Both the position numbers and the translations under genes were made by a program. Below are positions 8,408 to 14,639 of a stretch of 14,639 bases of DNA, piece by piece (positions within the stretch are counted from its first letter, which is position 1; the number at the start of each line of letters is the position of its first letter). Origin of the DNA: an uncultured Prevotella sp. (lineage in GTDB: Bacteria > Bacteroidota > Bacteroidia > Bacteroidales > Bacteroidaceae); contig USQD01000019.1 in NCBI GenBank assembly GCA_900556795.1, positions 1 through 14,639 of the forward strand, written 5' to 3'. The notes below the pieces were generated by a model that was given only the letters and a program-made list of their open reading frames with translations, did not search any database and was not told the origin of the DNA.

Positions 8408-10186
8408 ATGAAAACAAATAAATTAGTATATGGTCTGTTCGGACTCTTGGCGCTGGTATCTTGCAGCGATAAGATGGATTACAGCGAGACGGTAGTCAAG
8501 GATAAGGATTATGTGATTCAGACCTTTGAGAAGGTGGGTGGTTTCATGACCGATATCTACAATTATGCAGACTATGATTATGGTCAGAACTTTGGTGGAG
8601 GCATGCTTGCCTCTGCCACCGACGAGAGTGTTTACTCCGTGAGCGGTACCAGCATCGAGACCTTCTATAACGGCAGCTGGAGCTCATCCAACGCCCAGGG
8701 TTCGCTCTGGAGCAATATGTATAAGGGCATCAAGACCTGCAATGTAGTGTTGAAGGATTTCCAGGACTTGAAGTTCGAGGATTTCGAGCTCAATGCCGAC
8801 TATCAGCAGCAGATGTTCCGTTACGAGAACTATAAGTGGGAGGCCCGCTTCTGGCGTGCTTACTTCTATTTCAATCTCGTTCGCCAGTATGGTGGTGTGC
8901 CTGTCATCGACCCTGAGATGGCGGCAGCTGATGTCAACAATCAGCCTCGCAAGTCATCTGATGAGGTGTTCCAGTACATCTTCGATGAATGTGATGCCGT
9001 GAAGGACAGCATCATCAAGGATTACTCTGACCTGGGAAGCATGGCATTGAGTACTGCCGAGGATGGACGTGCCAACAACCTGACCGTTCTTGCTCTCAAG
9101 GCTCGTGCAGCGCTCTATTGGGCAAGTCCGCTCTTCAACCCTTCAGGTGATAAGGAGCGTTACCACAAGGCTGCTCTCTATACCAAGGAATTGCTGGATG
9201 CCTGCCAGGCAAGGGGCATGAAGCTCGCTGCCAAGTATGCTGATCTCTGGTCAACCAATAATTACAAGGATGCCGACAAGAAGTGTGAGATTATCTTTGG
9301 TCGCCGTATCTATGGTACCAAGATTTCTTCTACCGATCCATCTGATAATATGGTAGAAAGCTACAACTATCCATTCGGTATCGATATGGCAAAGGCTAGT
9401 TATTCAGCAACAGGTAGAAACTGCCCATCCCAGAACCTGGTGGATGCCTACGAGATGAAGGCTACGGGTAAGGGTATCAATGAGGCTGGCAGCGGCTATG
9501 ATGAGCAGAATCCTTACGCTGGCCGTGACCCTCGTTTTGAGCTGACCATCGCCAAGAATGGTGATCTGTGGCCTACTGCAGCCCGATATAACAAGGCTAA
9601 GCTGCAGACCTATTATGGCGGCGTGAATGCCGAGCCATTGGTGGGTGCTACTCCTACGGGTTACTATTTGAAGAAGCTGCTCCATGGAGATGTCGACCTT
9701 ACTTCAAAGACCAAGAAGCAGGGCGACTATCATACTTGGGTTACCTATCGTCTGGGTGAGTTCTATCTCAACTATGCTGAGGCGGTATTCAAGTATCTGG
9801 GCAGCGCCACTGCTACGAGTGCCGATCTCCCTATGTCGGCAGATGAGGCTGTGGACAAGATTCGCCAGCGTGCCGGAATGCCTGATTTCCCTACTTCGTT
9901 GAGCAATGAGGAGTGGTGGAGCAAGTATCAGAACGAGCGCATGGTAGAGCTTGCCTTCGAGGGTCATCGCTTCTGGGATGTACGTCGCTGGAAGGAGGCT
10001 GACAAGTTCTTCAAGAACATTCAGGAGATGAAGATTACCAGGAACGATGATGGTTCCTTCACCTATACCCGTGAAACCGTACAGCGCCAGTGGGATGACA
10101 AGATGTATCTCTTCCCGATCCCTAACGACGTGATGCTGAAGCACGAAAAATATGGACAGAAGTGGGAGCAGAATCCTGGCTGGTAA
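8408..10186 (+). CDS. SusD/RagB-like surface glycan-binding lipoprotein (B)
   Basis: A 592-residue SusD-family lipoprotein, the presumed partner of transporter B. The signal peptide has a lipobox LVSC with Cys19 as the lipidation site. Family landmarks are RQYGGVPVI (159-167), the helix with RLGEFYLNYAEAVF, the segment VELAFEGHRFWDVRRW (513-528) and the C-terminal EQNPGW. Length is normal for the family. Its start is only 21 bases after the transporter B stop, the tightest gap in the operon. It is the last gene before the terminator at 10205-10244. It shares the fold signature with lipoprotein A but little sequence elsewhere, so the two pairs may bind different ligands or different sizes of one ligand (inference). 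Confidence 0.94.
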   Translation: MKTNKLVYGLFGLLALVSCSDKMDYSETVVKDKDYVIQTFEKVGGFMTDIYNYADYDYGQNFGGGMLASATDESVYSVSGTSIETFYNGSWSSSNAQGSLWSNMYKGIKTCNVVLKDFQDLKFEDFELNADYQQQMFRYENYKWEARFWRAYFYFNLVRQYGGVPVIDPEMAAADVNNQPRKSSDEVFQYIFDECDAVKDSIIKDYSDLGSMALSTAEDGRANNLTVLALKARAALYWASPLFNPSGDKERYHKAALYTKELLDACQARGMKLAAKYADLWSTNNYKDADKKCEIIFGRRIYGTKISSTDPSDNMVESYNYPFGIDMAKASYSATGRNCPSQNLVDAYEMKATGKGINEAGSGYDEQNPYAGRDPRFELTIAKNGDLWPTAARYNKAKLQTYYGGVNAEPLVGATPTGYYLKKLLHGDVDLTSKTKKQGDYHTWVTYRLGEFYLNYAEAVFKYLGSATATSADLPMSADEAVDKIRQRAGMPDFPTSLSNEEWWSKYQNERMVELAFEGHRFWDVRRWKEADKFFKNIQEMKITRNDDGSFTYTRETVQRQWDDKMYLFPIPNDVMLKHEKYGQKWEQNPGW

Positions 10187-10204
10187 TAGGATGATTATAA
10201 GAAT

Positions 10205-10244
10205 AAAAAAAACTCGTTGGTAAAGAAGCCAACGAGTTTTTTTT
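10205..10244. terminator. Bidirectional Rho-independent terminator
   Basis: Eight A residues and CTCGTTGG (10205-10220) pair perfectly with CCAACGAG and eight T residues (10229-10244), around an 8-base loop. The core is GC-containing and the stem is flanked by A8 on the left and T8 on the right. It therefore gives a U tract when read from either strand. It lies 18 bases after the last susD stop and 23 bases beyond the stop of the convergent regulator gene, so it can end both transcripts. Confidence 0.93.
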
Positions 10245-10267
10245 GTAATCTATTTGGCAGGCAATCT

Positions 10268-13200
10268 TTACTTGCCATACTTGCTAGGCGCTATTCCATA
10301 CTTGTTCTTGAAGCACTTATAGAAATAGGTGGAATCGGAGAAACCAACCTTTTCGCTAATCTCGCTTACGGTGTATTCGCCTTCCAGCAGGAGCTTGGCG
10401 GCAATGCGCAGACGCTCGTTCTGGATATAAATGTTTGGCGAAACACCCATGATGCTCTTCGTGCGGTTATATACCGTGGTTCTGCCCAGACAGAGCAGAT
10501 CGGCAAGGTGGTCTACATTGAAGTTGTTGTCGCTGATATGCTGTGCCACGATTGCCTCCAGCTTGTCCTTGAACTTCTTATCGAGGGTTGACATCAGGAG
10601 GGTTGGCTCATTCTTCTTGAGCTCCTTTACAGGCTTGATCAGGATGGCTTCTCCGCCTGACGTCTGCTCTGGGTTCTCTTGCGGAGCATTCTCCTGCAGG
10701 GGCTTTTCCAGAAGCTTCGCCTTCTCTTCAGCCTGCTGCTTCGCCTTCAGGTCCATAGCCACAAACTGCAGGGTTCGGGCGATGAGGAGCTTGAAGTTGC
10801 AAGGCTTCACCATATAGTCATCTACGAAGTTCTTGTATGCCTTCAGTATATGGCTGGTATCATCAAAGGCGGTCAGCATGATGACTGGGATGTTCTGCGT
10901 CTCAGGATCAGCCTTCATGTTGCTTACAATCTCGTAACCGCTCATCTCCGGCAACTGGATGTCGCTGATGAGCAGGGCTGGCTTAATCTTTCGGATGTTC
11001 TCGTAACCCGTCTTTCCGTTCATGAATGTTTCTACATGGAAATAGACAGACAACTCCGATTTAATCTGCTCCAGCATGTCCGGATCGTCTTCTATCACCA
11101 TCACGGTAACGTTGTTGATGGCTTTCGGAGTCATCTCCTTCACTATCATGTCTATCTCGTCCTTGTCGATGCTGTGGTCGTCCAGCGCCTTCTTCTCGAT
11201 GATATCCTCCGGCTGATACCTGCCGGCATCGTCTGGCAGGGCAAGGCAGAATTGACTGCCTCCTAGATTCTGGGAACGCACATAGGTGAGCGAACCCTTG
11301 TGGATTTCTGCCATCTGATGCGCCGTATAGAGACCGATACCCATACCGCCCTTGGAAGCATAGCCGTGCATGAATGGCTTGAAGAGATCAGCCTCTCTTT
11401 CCGGCTTGATGCCCGGACCGTTATCTTCTACCGAGAAGGATACGGTGTTGTCCTCCAGATAGAGTCTTACGCTGATGATGCCCTTGTCTGGGGTATATTT
11501 CACGGCGTTGCTCAGCAGGTTATAGACGATGGTTTCCACCTTTTCCTGGTCGAAGAGCATCTCATGCCTGCTGGTCCACGGAGTGAAACTCATGCTGACG
11601 TCCTTCTGTTTGGCTATGGTATAGAAATCATTGTAGATGCTTCGCACGAAACCGATGATTTCGCCCTTTTCCACATTCAGCTTCATATTGCCCGTATTGA
11701 TCTTGCGGAACTCCATCAGCTGGTTGATGAGTCGCTGCAGTCGCCTGGTACCCCTGTTGAGGGTATAGATGGTGTTCTTGGAAGCATAGCCTTCTCCCTT
11801 GGTCATCATCTTCTCCACGGCACTCTGGATGATGGCGAGCGGGGTGCGGAATTCATGAGAGATATGGGTGAAGAAGTTGATTCGGAAGTCAGACATCTGT
11901 TTCTCCAAAGCAATCTGCTGGTTCAGTTCGAAGTTTCTTCTCCATGAACGGTAGTAGAGCACTCCGGCTCCGCAGATGATGAGCAGATAGATGCACCACG
12001 CCCATACCGTATTGTACCAAGGCTGGCAGATGGTGATATGGAGCAGGGTTTCCTCGCTCCACTGGTTGCTGCCTATACGGGTACGGATATGCAGGGTGTA
12101 GCTGCCTGGGTTCAGGTCGCTGAACTCGGCATGGTTGATGCTGGTCATCGGGCGCCAGGTCTTGTCTATTCCCTCCAGATAGTACTGGTATATCGCATTC
12201 TGGATGTGCGGATAATCGAAGTTGGAGAAGTGGATGTTGAGCGAATTCTTGTCGTGTGGCAGGCTGATTTCCCGTGTATAGTTCAGCGCCTTGGTCAGGA
12301 ATTGCTCGTTTTCTGCTTCGTATATCGAGATGCCGTTGATGGTGAGGTCGGTGATGACTGCCTTCATGTGGGCTGGCGGCATGCTGATGGTGCGGGATGG
12401 CTGGATGAAGATCATGCCGTCGGATACTCCGAATACCAGTCTGCCATCCTTCAGCCTGGTGGCGCAGTTCTCCGTAAAGTTGTTGCTGAAGATGGTGCGT
12501 CCTATCTGGAACGAGCGGATATCGTTGGTCTTGGCGTTGAGACGGGAGATTCCTTCCTCTGTACCAATCCAGATATTGCCGTAGTTGTCCTCCTCCAGCG
12601 AGCGGGTATTGTTGTCGGTGAGTCCCTTGCTGGTATCAAACAGTTCGTACTCCAGTTTCCCGGTCTTCTCGTCGTAGCTGCATTTCAGAACGCCTCCGGT
12701 TGCTGCAAACCACAGTTTTCCGTCGTGTGCCTCGATGCCGCAATTGATTTCGCTTACGGGCAGCTTTCCGTTTTCGTCGCTGAAGCGGAGGAACTTCTGG
12801 GCTGTAATCTTCCTCTCAGCGGTATTCACCATGGTGATACCGTTGTTGCTGCATACCCAGAGTCTGCCCTTGCGGTCCAGGATCAGGTCGTGGATCTGTG
12901 CTTCCTTTCCGTCAGCATTCAGAAACTGTTCGAACTTCCGTGGCTGCTGCCCCGTTGTCTGTGGGGTGATGAGCAGACCTTCTCCCCAGGTGGCTATCCA
13001 GGCTCTTCCTTGCCTGTCGAAGATGGTCTTGTAGAAGGATGCGCCCGGAGCATAGTGGTCCTTCTCATGTTTGGAATATCTCACATTGTCAATGTAGATG
13101 CCGTCGCCCTTGGTGGCTATCCATTTCCTGCCCTGCGGGTCGATGGCATAATCGTAGACGCAGGCATCGGTCTGCCTTTCCAACGTTCGCTGTTGGGTCC

Positions 13201-14605
13201 TGGCATCATAGATATAAGTCCTGTTGGCACGGGTGCTGACGGCGAGTTTGTCATTGCCTATGTTGCTGATGTGTCGCACGTAGTTGCTCCATTCCCGGTT
13301 GGTATTTGGTTCAATCTTGACATGCTCTGTGTTGAGATCCTTCAGTTCACGGCAGCAATATACGCCATCTCCGGTACAGATCCAGATGCATCCGCTGCGG
13401 TCGATGAATACGTTCAGCAGGAAGTCGGAATGGAAGAGCGGGTCCTTGTCTGCTGCAGAGAAGTGCTGGAGTTCATCTTCCTTCGGGTTGTAGATGAAGA
13501 GTCCGTTGCCATAAGATACGATGTATACATTTCCGTGGGCGTCTTCGGCAGCCACGAAGTTCTTGTCTCTACCGTTGATGTAAGCCTTGTCGTCCAGCAG
13601 ATGGAATTTCCTGAAGAGGTTTCCCTTCTTGCTGAACAGGTAGGCGTTTCCCTTCTTGTCATAAAGAAACTCATAGGATTTGAGAAAGGTTTTCGACATG
13701 GCATTCGGTATCTGGATGGCTGGCTTGTGGAAGATGCCGGTCTTCAGGTTCATGGCGAAAGTTTCTTCCTGGGTAAAGATATACCATTCTCCCTGACAGA
13801 AGAAGGAGGCGCGCGATTTCCCCACATATCCCACCATGGATGGAAGATGGGATTTCCTGACGGGCTTGCCCGAGTTGTCATAAAGAAAGGCATCGCCCTT
13901 GTCGGTCAGCACGGCGATATGATTGCCGTCTGTGGTCAGGGTGATGATGTGTTGGTTCTTGAGCATCAGATGGCTCTTGCCGTCAGGGGTGATGCGGTTG
14001 AGTCCTTTATCGGATGCTATCCAGATATTGTGTTTGAAATCTTCCTGCATCTGTAGCTGATGGTCGCCTATCAGCTTGCCGTTCTTTGTAGTATAGTCTG
14101 TGGCGTGAAACTTCCCGTTGCTATAGGTCAGGTATCTGGCTCCGAAATCCCCGGAAAAGAGCCACATGCCATTCTGACTCTTGAATCGGTTTTTCAAGAG
14201 CGTAGCATTCTCCTTATCGAAATAATCGGAAAAATGAGCAGTTTCCAGGTCGAAGCAGCAGAGGATATTAGATGGATTGTAGCCCCAGATGAGTCCGTGT
14301 TTCTCGTCGTTGATGAGCTGGGAGATGGAGTGGTGGGTCTTTTGTCCGGAGTTCTTGCTGAGATTGGTGAAGTTGATAAACTGATAGCCATCATATCGGC
14401 TCATACCGTTCGGGGTACCGAGCCAGATAAACCCATTTCTATCCTGGATGATGTCGTTCACCGTATTGCACGACAGGCCGTCCTTAGCCGAGAGTCGTTT
14501 CCCGTCCAGTTTGATGCTGCCGGATGCCTGTAGAGGCATCAGCCAAAAACAGATGAATCCTACTATATATAATAAGGTGTAGAATATCTTTTTCTTTCTT
14601 TTCAT
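10268..14605 (-). CDS. Hybrid two-component system regulator (HTCS)
   Basis: A 1445-residue one-protein sensor kinase and transcription factor, expected to sense a glycan fragment in the periplasm and control the adjacent susCD operon. A basic N-terminus and hydrophobic segment (about 1-27) is followed by a periplasmic double beta-propeller of Reg_prop blades; at least ten repeats of the G-xIWIGT-xxG type are visible, for example NIWIGTEEGISRL. Next come a Y_Y_Y domain (about 790-858, with YQYYLEG at 806) and a transmembrane helix (about 866-885). The kinase has phospho-acceptor His917 in SHEFRTPL, an N-box from Asn1029 and DNGPG from Asp1061. The receiver has acidic Glu1172-Asp1174, phospho-acceptor Asp1215 and Lys1267. 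A Glu/Pro/Lys-rich linker leads to an AraC-type DNA-binding domain (about 1357-1445). All catalytic residues are present. I chose the ATG at 14605 over a TTG at 14632, because the TTG overlaps the predicted -7 box. It is convergent to the operon. Confidence 0.95.
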   Translation of the reverse strand: MKRKKKIFYTLLYIVGFICFWLMPLQASGSIKLDGKRLSAKDGLSCNTVNDIIQDRNGFIWLGTPNGMSRYDGYQFINFTNLSKNSGQKTHHSISQLINDEKHGLIWGYNPSNILCCFDLETAHFSDYFDKENATLLKNRFKSQNGMWLFSGDFGARYLTYSNGKFHATDYTTKNGKLIGDHQLQMQEDFKHNIWIASDKGLNRITPDGKSHLMLKNQHIITLTTDGNHIAVLTDKGDAFLYDNSGKPVRKSHLPSMVGYVGKSRASFFCQGEWYIFTQEETFAMNLKTGIFHKPAIQIPNAMSKTFLKSYEFLYDKKGNAYLFSKKGNLFRKFHLLDDKAYINGRDKNFVAAEDAHGNVYIVSYGNGLFIYNPKEDELQHFSAADKDPLFHSDFLLNVFIDRSGCIWICTGDGVYCCRELKDLNTEHVKIEPNTNREWSNYVRHISNIGNDKLAVSTRANRTYIYDARTQQRTLERQTDACVYDYAIDPQGRKWIATKGDGIYIDNVRYSKHEKDHYAPGASFYKTIFDRQGRAWIATWGEGLLITPQTTGQQPRKFEQFLNADGKEAQIHDLILDRKGRLWVCSNNGITMVNTAERKITAQKFLRFSDENGKLPVSEINCGIEAHDGKLWFAATGGVLKCSYDEKTGKLEYELFDTSKGLTDNNTRSLEEDNYGNIWIGTEEGISRLNAKTNDIRSFQIGRTIFSNNFTENCATRLKDGRLVFGVSDGMIFIQPSRTISMPPAHMKAVITDLTINGISIYEAENEQFLTKALNYTREISLPHDKNSLNIHFSNFDYPHIQNAIYQYYLEGIDKTWRPMTSINHAEFSDLNPGSYTLHIRTRIGSNQWSEETLLHITICQPWYNTVWAWCIYLLIICGAGVLYYRSWRRNFELNQQIALEKQMSDFRINFFTHISHEFRTPLAIIQSAVEKMMTKGEGYASKNTIYTLNRGTRRLQRLINQLMEFRKINTGNMKLNVEKGEIIGFVRSIYNDFYTIAKQKDVSMSFTPWTSRHEMLFDQEKVETIVYNLLSNAVKYTPDKGIISVRLYLEDNTVSFSVEDNGPGIKPEREADLFKPFMHGYASKGGMGIGLYTAHQMAEIHKGSLTYVRSQNLGGSQFCLALPDDAGRYQPEDIIEKKALDDHSIDKDEIDMIVKEMTPKAINNVTVMVIEDDPDMLEQIKSELSVYFHVETFMNGKTGYENIRKIKPALLISDIQLPEMSGYEIVSNMKADPETQNIPVIMLTAFDDTSHILKAYKNFVDDYMVKPCNFKLLIARTLQFVAMDLKAKQQAEEKAKLLEKPLQENAPQENPEQTSGGEAILIKPVKELKKNEPTLLMSTLDKKFKDKLEAIVAQHISDNNFNVDHLADLLCLGRTTVYNRTKSIMGVSPNIYIQNERLRIAAKLLLEGEYTVSEISEKVGFSDSTYFYKCFKNKYGIAPSKYGK

Positions 14606-14629
14606 TTGATAGGTTATTTGCTTTTTTTG

Positions 14630-14637
14630 CAAAAATA
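14630..14637 (-). promoter_or_regulatory. -7 promoter element of the HTCS gene
   Basis: Read on the minus strand this is TATTTTTG, an exact match to the Bacteroidota -7 consensus TAnnTTTG. It lies 24 bases upstream of the ATG at 14605, giving a short leader of about 15-20 bases. The matching -33 TTTG would fall beyond the right edge of the window and cannot be checked. Confidence 0.55.
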
Positions 14638-14639
14638 CG

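Noticed and set aside
217..10186. Assigning xylan as the substrate from the tandem SusC/SusD layout
   Set aside because: Gene order alone is weak evidence. No xylanase, xylosidase or XusE-like gene is present, and ligand residues cannot be read from the sequence.
217..10186. The two SusC/SusD pairs as a recent tandem duplication
   Set aside because: The paired genes differ in length (1066 and 941; 678 and 592 residues) and N-terminal architecture, and share only family motifs.
12038..14056. A 672-codon open frame on the plus strand, antisense to the HTCS (and a further 157-codon one at 14060-14533)
   Set aside because: Its codons are exactly in register with those of the HTCS, so it stays open only because the HTCS rarely uses TTA, CTA or TCA. 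The translation has no recognisable domain, and the opposite frame has a complete domain series.

Overview
The window reads as a fragment of a Bacteroidota genome, most likely Prevotella/Segatella-like. This rests on two SusC/SusD pairs, one very large hybrid two-component regulator, a TAnnTTTG-type promoter box and the absence of strong Shine-Dalgarno sites. The genus is an inference from gene style and codon use; no marker gene is present. Bases 1-47 are not biological: they match the Illumina P5/TruSeq read-1 adapter, so native sequence starts at about base 48 and the left edge is a contig or library end.

Layout. Positions 48-216 are a non-coding leader with a candidate promoter, a 21-bp dyad and a possible RNA hairpin. 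A four-gene plus-strand operon follows: SusC-like transporter A (217-3417), SusD-like lipoprotein A (3456-5492), SusC-like transporter B (5561-8386) and SusD-like lipoprotein B (8408-10186). The gaps are 38, 68 and 21 bases. A 16-bp stem with A8/T8 flanks at 10205-10244 can terminate transcription from both sides. Convergent to the operon, on the minus strand, is a 1445-residue hybrid two-component system (10268-14605). A perfect -7 box for it lies at the extreme right edge (14630-14637).

How the genes work together. This is the uptake and sensing core of a polysaccharide utilization locus. Each SusD-like lipoprotein should cap its SusC-like TonB-dependent barrel to capture an oligosaccharide and import it across the outer membrane. 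The regulator should sense a glycan fragment in the periplasm and switch on the operon. No glycoside hydrolase, lyase, esterase or inner-membrane sugar transporter lies in the window, so the substrate cannot be assigned.

I do not see a wholly novel system. The points most worth following up are the adapter at the left end, the second SusC lacking the usual N-terminal beta-sandwich, the 21-bp dyad in the leader, and the HTCS start codon.
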